From contig CP074402.1 of assembly GCA_018388625.1 (NCBI GenBank), positions 806,001 to 870,000 on the forward strand: a DNA stretch of 64,000 nt, read 5' to 3'. The number at the start of each line of letters is the position of its first letter. The first letter of the stretch is position 1. Below the pieces are notes generated by a model that was not told where the DNA came from, searched no databases, and saw only the letters and a list, made by a program, of their open reading frames with translations. This stretch comes from Nocardiopsis eucommiae. Its GTDB lineage: Bacteria; Actinomycetota; Actinomycetes; Streptosporangiales; Streptosporangiaceae. Shown piece by piece: positions 8,699 to 17,493 of the stretch. A program made the position numbers and the translations under genes.

Positions 8699-9796
8699 TC
8701 AGCCCCTCCGCGAGGCCCCGTCCGAGGGCAGCGCCGCACGGACGCGCGGCGGAGGCCACCCCTCTCCGCGAACGCGTCCCGGACCGCCGACTCCAGGCCC
8801 GCCACTCGCTCCTCCGCGACCAGGGCGAACGCGGTCCCCGCCCACCCCGACATGCGGGCCCCCGGGCCCCGGCCCGCGCGGCGGTCTCCACCGCGAGCTC
8901 CACGGCGGGCAGAGGCAGGTCGAACCCGCGCAGGGACAGGTGGGAGGCGGACAGGATCGGCCCGGTCTCCGCCGCGCGGCCCGCGCGCAGCAGCCCCACC
9001 GCCGCGTTGAGCCGGTGCACCTCGGTGACGGCGTACTCCACCCGGTGGCGCAGCACGGGGTTCTGGAGCCGACGGAGCGCCCGGGGCAGGTCCTGGACGG
9101 AGCGCAGCGGGCCGAGGGCGTCCTGGGCCCGCGCCAGCTCGGCGGCGCGCACCGGTCGCGGGTCCCGCCTCGGCAGCGCCCCGGTCTCCAGCACCACCAG
9201 CCGCAGCCCTGCCTCCGCGAGGTCGAACGGCAGCACCGTGGTGCGAGCGCTGGTCAGGTTCACCCGCACCGCGTGCCCGGCCCGCGCGTCCAGGGCCACG
9301 CCGGTGGGCCGCTCGGCTCCGGTGAGCTCGGCCAGGGCCAGGGCCACCGCCGCCCCGACCGCCGAGGCGTGTCCCAGGGAGGCGTGTTCGGGCAGGTCCG
9401 ACCCGATCAGCACCCGTATGCCCCGGTCGGCGCCCAGAAGGCCGCTCGCGCGCGCTTCGTCCTCGGCGCGGGCCACCGCTCGGGCCGAGGGGTCCGGCCG
9501 CCCAGCGGGCCGCTGGGGGTCGCCACACGCGTGGAGCCGTCGGCGCTGGTGCCGACCGCGACGGTCACGCCCCAGGGCAGGGCCACGTGGAGGGCGGCCC
9601 CGCCACTGGCGGCCGTGTGTTCGCCCATGAGGGCGAGCCGACCGGGCGCGTGCCACAGTCCGGCGGGCTCCGTCCCGAACCGCCGCGCGTACTCCGCCCG
9701 CAGGAACCCCTCGTCGTGTCCCTCGGGCCAGTCGCCGACCGGCCCCGAAGTCCGTGCCCCCAACACCGCGCGCACCCGCGCCCCGGTGATCCCCAC
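8699..9796 (-). CDS. divergent galactokinase-like GHMP protein, three frameshifts, possible pseudogene
   Basis: Joining four segments (breaks near 9491-9502, at 8859-8863 and at 8759-8762) gives a 366-residue protein colinear with galactokinase. The three family motifs are recognisable but altered: GRLALMGEHTAASGG instead of the GRVNLIGEHTDYN type, LPEHASLGHASAVGAA where the glycine/serine ATP loop is expected, HLSLRGFDLPLPAVEL in place of the LRDDYEVS-PELD segment, and GARMSGWAGTAFALV near the C-terminus. Loss of the conserved Asp/Tyr and of the serine loop makes ordinary galactokinase activity doubtful. The start, GTG at 9796, is tentative. It may be a non-catalytic paralogue, a kinase for another substrate, or a decaying gene. 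Confidence 0.6.
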
Positions 9797-10166
9797 GTCC
9801 CGCCCCCGCTCTCCTCGGTGAACACCGGGTCCAAGTCTGCCCCCACCTCGGTACCGGACGGGCGTGGGGCTTTCCTCCCGAGAGGTCCCCGACGCTAGGG
9901 TTGCCGACCCGACGACTCCCAGCCGTCTGCCACCCGACCCCAGCCACAGGAGGAGCCCCCGATTGCGCACCCCAGCCACGACCGTCGCCTCCCCCACATG
10001 CCCCGGCCACGGGTGTCTCAGCCACAGTTGGACGGCCGACCCGCCACCTCAGGAACAACCGTGAGTGCTGCCCGTTCACCCTGGACCCACGCGTGAGGGC
10101 CGCCCGTTCACCCCGGCCGCTGGGGGTGCCCGTTCGGCGCCGGAGAGGGTTCTGGAGGTGCCGCAG
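9797..10166. other. intergenic region before the YihY gene
   Basis: 370 bases without a recognisable gene. A short open frame from a TTG at 9963 follows AGGAGGAG but encodes only 33 low-complexity residues. Two imperfect copies of a GCCCGTTCACCC block occur near 10070 and 10105. No clear promoter. Confidence 0.3.
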
Positions 10167-11354
10167 GTGGGATCGCGAGGAACGAGCCATCACACCGGAG
10201 GTGCCGAAGGTTCCTCTGCAAAGGCGCCGGACCCCGGGCCGAAGCGAAGCGGAGGCCCGAAGAGGACACGCGCCAGGGAGACCGCCCAGCGCTACCAGAA
10301 CGCGGCGATGGACGGCTACTGGGGCCTGCGGCGCCTGTACCCGTCGATCGACCACCTGGTGCGCGCGTACGAGCGGTACTCGGACCGCAACGGCACCCAG
10401 CTGGCGGGGGCGGTCACCTACTTCGCCTTCCTCTCGTTCTTCCCGCTGCTGGCGCTGGCCTTCGCCGTGGTCGGCTTCCTGGCCTCGCAGCAGGTGGAGG
10501 TGACCGCCTACCTGGAGCGGGCCCTGGACGACGTCCTGCCGGGGCTGTCCCAGCAGCTGCCGATGGAGGAGATCGCCCGGGCCCGGGTGGGCGCGGGTGT
10601 GCTGGGCCTGCTGGGCCTGCTGTACGCGGGGCTGAACTCGGTGTGGTCCCTCCGTGAGGCCCTGCACTCGATCTGGCTGAACAGTCTCCGGCAGGGCCCC
10701 AACTACGTGGTGCGCAAGCTGGTGGACCTGCTGGTGATGGTCGCCCTGGGCGCCGCGCTGGTGTTCACGGTGGCCTTCACCGGGTTCATGCAGACGGCCA
10801 CGGTCTGGATGCTGTCCCTGGTGGGTCTGGACGGGTCGCTGGTGGCCAACCTGTCCCTGCGGGGGTTGGCGCTGGTCATCGCGGTCGCTGTGAACATGTG
10901 CCTGTTCGTGCTGATCTTCGCCCTGCTGTCGGGGGTGGGGCGGCCCAGCGCCGTGATGTGGCGTGGAGCCCTGTTGGGCGCGGTGGGGTTCGAGATCCTC
11001 AAGAACGTCGCCACGCAGCTGCTGGCGGGGACGCTCGGCAACCCGGTGTACGCGTCCTTCGCCGTGCTGGTCGGCCTGTTGGTGTGGATCAACCTGGTGA
11101 TGCGCGTGGTCCTGTTCAGCGCGGCCTGGACGGCCACCTGGCTGCCGGTGCCGCCGCCCTACACCGGGTCCTTCCCGCTGCCGGAGGAGAACGGCATGGA
11201 CTGGACGCGTCCGCGCCCGGTCCTGCGGCCGAGTCCGGAGGCGCTGGCCGAGCGACGAAGCGCCCAGCGGTGGCTCGCCCTCGGGTTGTCGCTGGCCGGC
11301 GCGGTGTTCGCGGCGGGTGTCGCGGCGGTGGCGGTACGCATGCGGCGCGGTTGA
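10167..11354 (+). CDS. YihY/BrkB-family inner-membrane protein
   Basis: About 395 residues. After a ~50-residue basic cytoplasmic N-terminus the protein shows the YihY/BrkB pattern: YERYSDRNGTQLAGAVTYFAFLSFFPLLALAFAV, then five further membrane helices and the conserved PNYVVRKLVDLL and WINLVMRVVLFSAAW regions. The family was once called ribonuclease BN, but it is a membrane protein of uncertain, possibly transport, function. The start GTG at 10167 is chosen for GGAGG at 10154-10158. It ends with one more C-terminal hydrophobic segment and a basic tail. Confidence 0.85.
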   Translation: MGSRGTSHHTGGAEGSSAKAPDPGPKRSGGPKRTRARETAQRYQNAAMDGYWGLRRLYPSIDHLVRAYERYSDRNGTQLAGAVTYFAFLSFFPLLALAFAVVGFLASQQVEVTAYLERALDDVLPGLSQQLPMEEIARARVGAGVLGLLGLLYAGLNSVWSLREALHSIWLNSLRQGPNYVVRKLVDLLVMVALGAALVFTVAFTGFMQTATVWMLSLVGLDGSLVANLSLRGLALVIAVAVNMCLFVLIFALLSGVGRPSAVMWRGALLGAVGFEILKNVATQLLAGTLGNPVYASFAVLVGLLVWINLVMRVVLFSAAWTATWLPVPPPYTGSFPLPEENGMDWTRPRPVLRPSPEALAERRSAQRWLALGLSLAGAVFAAGVAAVAVRMRRG

Positions 11355-11514
11355 CCACGGAAACGTCAAGGGACCGGAAAGAAGTCCTTTTTACTGTGGG
11401 TTGATTCCGTATGCGCGCGGTGTGAGACGGGTAGTCCTCCTCTGTCCCGGATGACCGGTTCTCCGGGGCCAGCGGTGCGTCGGTCACAAGGGCTGTCCCA
11501 CACCAGGAGGTCAG

Positions 11515-12672
11515 ATGGGAATCGCATTCAAATCGTCCGAGCGCGCGACACTCGGGGTCGAGTGGGAACTCCAACTCGTCGACCGGAACAGTCGCCATCT
11601 GCGACAGGAGGCCGGGCAGCTCCTCGCCGAACTCCCGGACCTCAGCAGTGAGGCCGCGGTGCCCCCGTTGCGGCACGAGTTGATGCAGTCCCAGGTGGAG
11701 GTCGTCACGGGGATCTGCGAGACGGTCGAGGAGGCCAAGGGTGACCTCGGTCGCAACGTGGCGCGGATGCGGGAGGTGCTGGAACCCCGTGGTGCCACGC
11801 TGACCTGTTCCGGCACGCACCCGATCGACCACTGGCGGGACCAGCAGCTGAGTCCCGGCAAGCGGTACGGGGAGCTGGTCGAGCAGATGCAGTGGCTGGC
11901 CCGCAGGATCCTGACCTGCGGCGTCCACGTCCACGTGGGGGTGCGCGGCCAGGAGAAGGCTATTCCCATTGTGAACGCACTTGCGAAGTATCTCCCACAT
12001 TTTCTTGCTTTGAGTGCTTCTAGCCCGTTTTGGGGTGGTCATGACACGGGCTTGGCCTCCGCACGCTCGATTGTCTTCGGTGCGCTCCCCACCTCGGGGC
12101 CCCCGCCGAACCTCGCCGGGTGGCCCGCTTTCGAGGATTACCTCGAAACCCTTCTCAATGCGGGTACCATCGCCTCTATCAAGGAAGTCTGGTGGGACAT
12201 CCGTCCGCACCCGGATTTCGGCACCATCGAGATCCGGATGTTCGACGGGATTCCCACCTTGCGCGAGGTGGGAATGGCCGCCGCTCTCTCCCAGTGTCTG
12301 GTGGAGCTGTTCGATCACCAGCTCGACCGCGGGTACAGCTTGCCCAGCCCGCCGTCCTGGGTGGTGAAGGACAACAAGTGGCGGGCCACCCGCTACGGAC
12401 TCGACGCTCGTGTCATCACGGACTCACACGGAACCACCGTTCCGATCCGCGACGACCTCTATGAGCTGGTCCGCGAACTGGCGCCGGTCGCCGCCCGCCT
12501 GGGCTGCGCGGAGGACCTGGACCTGATCTCCGAGATCCTGGACAAGGGTGCCTCCTACGAGCGCCAACGGGCGGTGGTCGCCGACGGCGGTTCGCTCGAA
12601 GACGTCGTGGACCTGCTCTCAGCCGAGTTCGAGGGGGACACCGCCCGCGCGGCATTTGTCGGCGCGCGATAG
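11515..12672 (+). CDS. carboxylate-amine ligase, glutamate-cysteine ligase 2 (YbdK) family
   Basis: A 385-residue intact protein with an AGGAGG site four bases before the ATG. It shows the GCS2 fold signatures: TLGVEWELQLVD near the start (metal/ATP acidic residues), HELMQSQVEVVTG, the CSGTHPID segment, CGVHVHVGV, and a C-terminal EIRMFDGIP block. Members ligate an amine to a gamma-carboxylate, often glutamate plus cysteine; the true substrate in mycothiol-producing actinobacteria is unclear. Codons in about 11955-12180 are unusually A/T-ending (GCTATTCCCATT, TTTTCTTGCTTTG) while both ends are normal. It lies 24 bases upstream of the M20 amidohydrolase gene, suggesting one operon. Confidence 0.85.
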   Translation: MGIAFKSSERATLGVEWELQLVDRNSRHLRQEAGQLLAELPDLSSEAAVPPLRHELMQSQVEVVTGICETVEEAKGDLGRNVARMREVLEPRGATLTCSGTHPIDHWRDQQLSPGKRYGELVEQMQWLARRILTCGVHVHVGVRGQEKAIPIVNALAKYLPHFLALSASSPFWGGHDTGLASARSIVFGALPTSGPPPNLAGWPAFEDYLETLLNAGTIASIKEVWWDIRPHPDFGTIEIRMFDGIPTLREVGMAAALSQCLVELFDHQLDRGYSLPSPPSWVVKDNKWRATRYGLDARVITDSHGTTVPIRDDLYELVRELAPVAARLGCAEDLDLISEILDKGASYERQRAVVADGGSLEDVVDLLSAEFEGDTARAAFVGAR

Positions 12673-12696
12673 AAGTAACGAAATGGGGACCCTCGC

Positions 12697-13931
12697 ATGC
12701 AGGGACGTGACCTGCCGGAGCAGTTGACGGCTTTTCTGGCGCGCCATGAGCGGGAGCTCACGGGATTCCGCCGGGACCTGCACATGCACCCGGAGCTGGC
12801 CTTCGCGGAACACCGCACCACGGGCCGCCTGGCCGAACGCCTGCGCCAGGCGGGACTCGCCCCCGGACCCTCCCCCAGGGAACCGGACTGATCTGCGACG
12901 TCGGAGACGGCCCCGGCCCCATGGTCGCGCTGCGCGCCGACATCGACGCGCTTCCCCTCACCGACGAGAAGGACGTCCCCTACCGCTCCACCGTCCCCGG
13001 CGTCGCCCACGCCTGCGGACACGACGTGCACACCACGGTCCTGCTGGCCACGGGCATCTTCCTCGCCCAGCAGGACCGTGCGGGCGCGCTGCCCGGCCGC
13101 GTCCGGCTCCTCTTCCAGCCCGCCGAGGAGCTCCCCGGCGGTGCGGTCGAGGTGGTCAGGGCCGGTGGCATGGAGGGCGTGGACCGGGTCTTCGCCCTGC
13201 ACTGCGACCCCCGCCAGATGGTCGGCAAGGTGGGTCTGCGTACGGGCGGCATCACGGCCGCCTGCGACCAGATCATGGTCCGCCTGTCCGGGCCGGGCGG
13301 CCACACCGCACGACCGCACCTGACCTCCGACCTCGTGTACGCGCTCGGCAAGATCGTCACCGAACTCCCCGCCGCGCTGTCCCGCCGCGTCGACCCCCGC
13401 GCCGGGTTCAGCCTCGTGTGGGGCCGGATCAGCGCGGGCTCGGCCCCCAACGTCATCCCCGACGACGCCGTCGCGGAGGGCACCGTCCGGTGCCTGGACG
13501 ACGAGGCCTGGCACGCCGCCCCGGACATCCTCAAGGGCCTGGTGGAGTCGGTCGCCTCGGCCTACGGCGCCGACGCCGAGGTCACCTACCGCCGGGGCGT
13601 CCCGCCGACCATCAACGAGGCCCGCAGCGTGGAGATCATGCGCGAGGCCACCACCACGGCCCTGGGCGCCGACGCGGTCACGCCGACCCCGCAGAGCCTG
13701 GGCGGCGAGGACTTCGCCTGGTACCTGGAGCACGCGCCGGGCGCGCTGGCCCGGCTGGGCACCCACTCCCCGGACTGGAACGGCGACATGCTGGACCTCC
13801 ACCGGGGCACCTTCGACGCCGACGAGCGGGCGATCGGTGTGGGCACCCGCCTGATGGTGACCACGGCGCTCACGTCCCTGTGGGAGGACGCCCCCGAGGG
13901 AGTGCGCGTGGACACCGAGGCCCTGGCCTGA
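12697..13931 (+). CDS. M20-family amidohydrolase/peptidase, frameshifted
   Basis: Restoring one C at 12872-12876 gives a 411-residue zinc amidohydrolase of the M20D type (related to IAA-amino-acid hydrolases and AmiA/AmiB1 of mycobacteria). Motifs: FRRDLHMHPELAFAEHRT near residue 25, ALRADIDALP, the metal ligand block HACGHDVHT, QPAEELPGGA with the catalytic Glu pair, the dimerisation GGHTARPHLT, and GGEDFAWYLE near the C-terminus. It probably removes N-acyl groups from amino acids. It follows the carboxylate-amine ligase by 24 bases and precedes adenosine deaminase, as amiB1/amiA1 lie near add and deoD in M. tuberculosis. Confidence 0.85.
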
Positions 13932-14068
13932 CCGTCCTCCCGCCCTCCGCCCCTCCGGGCGGTGCCCGGACCTCCGCCAACGGAGCCACCGGGCGGCTTC
14001 TGCCGGATCGTCGGTAACTTCGTGTCGCCGTGTCGGGTGCCCTCGCCGCCTGGTGGCATCCTGAATGG

Positions 14069-15165
14069 ATGAACCAGCCACTCACAGTCGAACAGATCCG
14101 CCGGGCGCCCAAGGTGCTCCTGCACGACCACCTCGACGGCGGGCTGCGCCCGTCCACGGTGGTGGAGCTCGCGCAGGAGGCGGGCTACCGCGACCTGCCC
14201 ACCTACGACCCGGCCGAGCTGGGGCGTTGGTTCCGCGACGCGTCGGACTCCGGGTCGCTGGAGCGCTACCTGGAGACCTTCGCGCACACCACGGCGGTCA
14301 TGCAGAGCCGTGACGCCCTCGTGCGCGTGGCCGCCGAGGCGGCGGAGGACCTGGCCGCCGACGGCGTCGTCTACGCGGAGCAGCGGTACGCCCCCGAGCA
14401 GCACCTGGAGGGCGGACTCACCCTGGAGGAGGTCGTGGAGGCCGTCCAGGAGGGGCTCGAACTGGGGAGAAGCGCGCCGCCGACGCGGGCCGCGGCATCC
14501 GCACCGGTCAGCTGGTCACCGCCATGCGCCACGCGGCCCGCTCGTCGGAGATCGCGGAGCTGGCGGTGCGCTACCGCGACGCCGGGGTCAGCGGTTTCGA
14601 CATCGCGGGCGCGGAGGCGGGCAACCCGCCCACCCGCCACCTGGACGCCTTCGAGTACCTGCGCCGGGAGAACTTCCACTTCACCATCCACGCCGGTGAG
14701 GCGTTCGGGCTGCCCTCCATCTGGGAGGCGCTCCAGTGGTGCGGCTGCGACCGGCTCGGCCACGGCGTGCGCATCATCGACGACATCGGCGCGAACGAGA
14801 ACGGCGTGCCGGTGCTGGGACGCCTCGCGCAGTACGTGCGGGACAAGCGCGTGCCACTGGAGATGTGCCCCAGCTCCAACGTGCAGACCGGCGCCGCCGA
14901 GTCCATCGCGGACCACCCGATCCGCCTCCTGCGGGACCTGCGCTTCCGGGTCACGGTCAACACGGACAACCGCCTCCAGAGCGGGGTGACCCTGTCGGAG
15001 GAGTTCGCCAAGCTGAGCGAGGCCTTCGGCTACGACTGGGACGACCTCCAGTGGTTCACGGTCAACGCCATGAAGTCGGCCTTCCTGCCGTTCGACGAGC
15101 GGCTGGCACTGATCAACGGCACCATCAAGCCCGGGTTCGCGCAGCTGAAGTGGGCGACGCACTGA
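14069..15165 (+). CDS. add: adenosine deaminase, frameshifted
   Basis: A 365-residue enzyme when one G is restored at 14464-14467. It hydrolyses adenosine to inosine and ammonia in purine salvage. Zinc and catalytic positions are all present: [10 protein letters not shown] (the His-x-His pair) at the N-terminus, [10 protein letters not shown] (His plus catalytic Glu), GHGVRI (catalytic His) and VNTDNR (metal-binding Asp; many relatives have TDDP). The first ATG that fits the family start is at 14069. Its TGA shares an A with the ATG of the next gene, giving tight coupling. The purine nucleoside phosphorylase that would use its product is encoded 1.2 kb further on. Confidence 0.9.
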
Positions 15166-15798
15166 TGGCCCGATCCGCCGAGGGGTCACCACGCACTACT
15201 CGACCTCGTCCCGGGTGCTGGCGATCGCCTGGATCGTCGTCGCGGTCCTGCTGCTGCTGGACCTGGTGCTGCGCGGACAGGACCGGACGGCCTGGATCGC
15301 CGGGGCCGTCCTGGTGTTCAGCGTCGCCGCCGTCTACGCCACGTGGCTGCGCCCCGGGTGGTGTCCACCGAGCGCGGGATCCGGATGGTCAACCCGCTGC
15401 GCGAGACCTTCGTGCCGTGGGCCGCCGTGCAGTGGGTGGACGTGGTGGACGTCCTGCGGGTGCACACCCCGGAGCGGGTCTACCGGTCCTGGCCGCTGCG
15501 CGAGACCAAGCGGGCCAGGGTGCGGGAGAACATGCGCCGTGAGTCGGGCTACCTCGACCACGACGACGACCGGGATCCCACCACGATGCGCCCGGTGGAC
15601 CTGGTCGCCCGCGAGCTCCGCCGTGACGCGGAGAGGTACCGGGCCCGTCCGCTGCGCGGCCCGATCAGGGAGATCGACGAGGAGGGTCCGGCCGCGCTGG
15701 GCGCCGAGGACCGCCCGCAGACGATGGTGCCGGTCGAGGTCATCGTCGTCCTGGGCGTGCCGCTGGTGCTGTTCGTGGCCGTGCTGTTCATCGCCTGA
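15165..15798 (+). CDS. PH-domain membrane protein, two frameshifts
   Basis: A 211-residue protein after restoring one base at 15182-15185 and one near 15352-15358. Two N-terminal membrane helices (VLAIAWIVVAVLLLLDLVL and WIAGAVLVFSVAAVYATWL) lead to a bacterial PH-like domain (STERGIRMVNPLRETFVPW, then VVDVLRVHTPERVYRSWPL), a charged tail and a final hydrophobic segment (VIVVLGVPLVLFVAVLFIA). It matches the small conserved membrane protein beside lpdA and amiA1 in mycobacteria. Function unknown. It starts inside the stop codon of add. Confidence 0.75.
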
Positions 15799-15819
15799 CC
15801 AGGTGTGCGTCCCGGATCC

Positions 15820-15853
15820 GACCCGGCCCCCGCATGGAGCGAGGGGCCGGGTC
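15820..15853 (+). terminator. terminator of the add/PH operon
   Basis: Eleven-base-pair perfect stem (GACCCGGCCCC arm at 15820-15830, partner at 15843-15853), 22 bases after the PH-domain gene. Confidence 0.75.
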
Positions 15854-15917
15854 CGTCGTTCGTCGGGGCCGCCCCTGGGCGTGGGACGGTCGCCGCGCGG
15901 ACGTGCCGGACGCGGGG

Positions 15918-15959
15918 TTGACGCACCCCCGAAGTTCTGGTTAGGTTAGGCATGCCTAA
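15918..15959 (+). promoter_or_regulatory. iron-box promoter (DmdR/IdeR-type operator)
   Basis: TTGACG at 15918-15923 lies 17 bases upstream of TTAGGT at 15941-15946. The -10 overlaps TTAGGTTAGGCATGCCTAA (15941-15959), which agrees at 16 of 19 positions with the DtxR/IdeR/DmdR iron-box consensus TTAGGTTAGGCTAACCTAA. An iron-loaded repressor bound here would block the promoter. The promoter points right, away from the operon just ended and towards a stretch with no recognisable gene. Confidence 0.75.
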
Positions 15960-16271
15960 GGGAGAACGTTCCGGGTGGGCGGGCTTCGCGCGGATGGCCA
16001 CTCACCCGGATCCTCCTCCCAGGGCAACGCGCGCGGTTCAACTGAATATCGGGAAGAGAAGGTGCTGTCAGCGCCAGTCCAACGGGGTCTGCGGGGATCC
16101 TGGGCGCTGGGCGGCACCGGGGAAAGCACCGCCTTCGACCGGACCCACGGTCGGTACCGTCCATCCCATGGCCTCGGGATGTACGCTCGCCACGCCGGTA
16201 CCGGACGTCCCGGGTCCGGTCGAAGGTGCCCCAGCCTCGTCCCGGCACGGCCCCACGGGGCCGTGGACACC
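15960..16271 (+). other. transcribed but apparently non-coding stretch downstream of the iron box
   Basis: No recognisable protein. An ATG inside the iron box opens a frame that could be leaderless, but its composition (Pro/Arg/Cys-rich) does not look coding and it runs into the antisense of the next gene. The stretch from 16035 to 16075 is locally AT-richer (TTCAACTGAATATCGGG). It may be a small RNA, a remnant of a deleted iron-regulated gene, or a leader. Confidence 0.35.
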
Positions 16272-16310
16272 CAGCACGACGAAGCCCGGCCTCGGCCGGG
16301 CTTCGTGCTG
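16272..16310. terminator. bidirectional terminator
   Basis: Stem of CAGCAC plus GAAGCCCGGCC (16272-16291, three-base bulge) with GGCCGGGCTTC plus GTGCTG (16294-16310). It lies beyond the end of the leftward phosphorylase gene and would also end transcription from the iron-box promoter. Confidence 0.75.
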
Positions 16311-16345
16311 TCCGTGTCCGGCCCCCGGGCGGGGGCCGCCGTGCC

Positions 16346-17170
16346 TCAGGCCGCCTCCAGTACCCGGTTCAGCAGTTCACCGAGACGCCGCGCCCGCTGG
16401 GTGACGACCTCCAGGGCGCGCTCCTGCTCGAACGGTTCCAGCACCGCCCCCAGCGCGTCGTTGCTGACCATCGACAGACCCAGGACCTCGGCCCCCATCT
16501 CGACGGCGGCGATGGTCTCCAGGGCGATCGAGCGCCCCACCACGTCCGCGCCCGCCTGGCGCAGGACCTTCAACTCGGTCTGCGTCTGGAGCTGCGGGCC
16601 CGTCGTCGACACGTACACACCCTCGGCCAGGGACGCGTCCACCTCGTGGATGACACCCCGCAGCCGCTCGCTGTAGGCACGGGTCAGGTCCACGAAGTCG
16701 GGGCCGGCCAGCGGCGAGGTCGCGGTGAGGTTCACGTGGTCCCGGAGGACGATCGGCTGGCCGGGCTGGAAGTCGGTGCGCAGGGAACCGGCGGAGCCGG
16801 TCAGGACCGCGACCCGGGCGCCCGCGGCGATCCCCGTCCGCACGGCGTGCGTGGCCACCATCGGGCCGAAACCCTCATAGAGGTGGACGCGTCCCACGAA
16901 CACGACCACGCGCTTGTCGCCCACCCACATGCTGCGGACCCTGCCGCTGTGCCCCTCCGCCGTGGGCCGCACGAACCCGGGCAGTTCGGTCGCGTCGATG
17001 TCGATGTCGGGCGTGCCCAGCGTGTCCACCGCGCCAGCCCAGCCGGAGCCGAGCACCACCAGGGCGTCGAAGCTGTCGGCGCCGGCCCGGGCCAACAGCT
17101 CCTTCGCCGCGGAGTCCGCCAGTTGCTTCGCCTCGCCCGTGGTTCGGGGCGGCTGCTCTGATTCGCTCAC
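16346..17170 (-). CDS. purine nucleoside phosphorylase
   Basis: A 274-residue enzyme of the trimeric PNP family, which phosphorolyses inosine and guanosine to the base and ribose-1-phosphate. Motifs: VLGSGWAG and HSGRV (phosphate site), GRVHLYEG, LTGSAGSL (TNAAG in many relatives), VLRDHVNLT, GPQLQTQTEL and the purine-site EMGAEVLGLSMVSNDA. The start is GTG at 17170; TAGTAT lies seven bases upstream of it, so the mRNA is probably leaderless. It is close to add and lpdA, the same purine-salvage neighbourhood as deoD in M. tuberculosis. Confidence 0.9.
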   Translation of the reverse strand: MSESEQPPRTTGEAKQLADSAAKELLARAGADSFDALVVLGSGWAGAVDTLGTPDIDIDATELPGFVRPTAEGHSGRVRSMWVGDKRVVVFVGRVHLYEGFGPMVATHAVRTGIAAGARVAVLTGSAGSLRTDFQPGQPIVLRDHVNLTATSPLAGPDFVDLTRAYSERLRGVIHEVDASLAEGVYVSTTGPQLQTQTELKVLRQAGADVVGRSIALETIAAVEMGAEVLGLSMVSNDALGAVLEPFEQERALEVVTQRARRLGELLNRVLEAA

Positions 17171-17493
17171 AAGTCGGATACTACCGCTCTGTAGTCAGTT
17201 GACACCGGAGCGCAACGCAGGGTGTCCGAAGGGCGGAATGTGCGTGTCACCCCGCGTGAGGCGGGTGGCCCGGTCCACGTGTCCTTCGTCGCATTCTCCG
17301 AGCTCCGGAGGGGTCCGACGGGCCGGTCTCCGCCCCGCACCGTGCGCTGACCGGGGGTGGCTGCGGTCATCGACACCCGGCATGGCCGACAATGGAGGGA
17401 AGCGAGACAACCAGGTGGTGCCCTGCCATGCCCGAACATCGCCCCGGACCGGGAACGGGTAGGCCGCATTGCCCGCAGAGGGAGTGAAGCAGC
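17171..17493. promoter_or_regulatory. divergent promoter region between phosphorylase and LpdA genes
   Basis: On the minus strand a -10 (TAGTAT; complement at 17179-17184) is positioned for transcription to start at about the GTG at 17170. On the plus strand GGAGTGAAG precedes the lpdA GTG, but no clear promoter could be fixed. No gene seen in the 323 bases. Confidence 0.5.

Noticed and set aside
9963..10064. 33-codon frame after AGGAGGAG before the YihY gene
   Set aside because: TTG start, low complexity and no family; the purine-rich site alone is not enough.
8118..11369. Very long minus-strand open frame (over 1000 codons)
   Set aside because: It runs antisense through the YihY gene and in and out of the LCP and galactokinase-like frames; only short parts correspond to real domains.
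15952..16404. 150-codon open frame starting inside the iron box
   Set aside because: Composition is Pro/Arg/Cys-rich without family similarity, and it continues antisense through the purine phosphorylase gene; most such frames in GC-rich DNA are chance.
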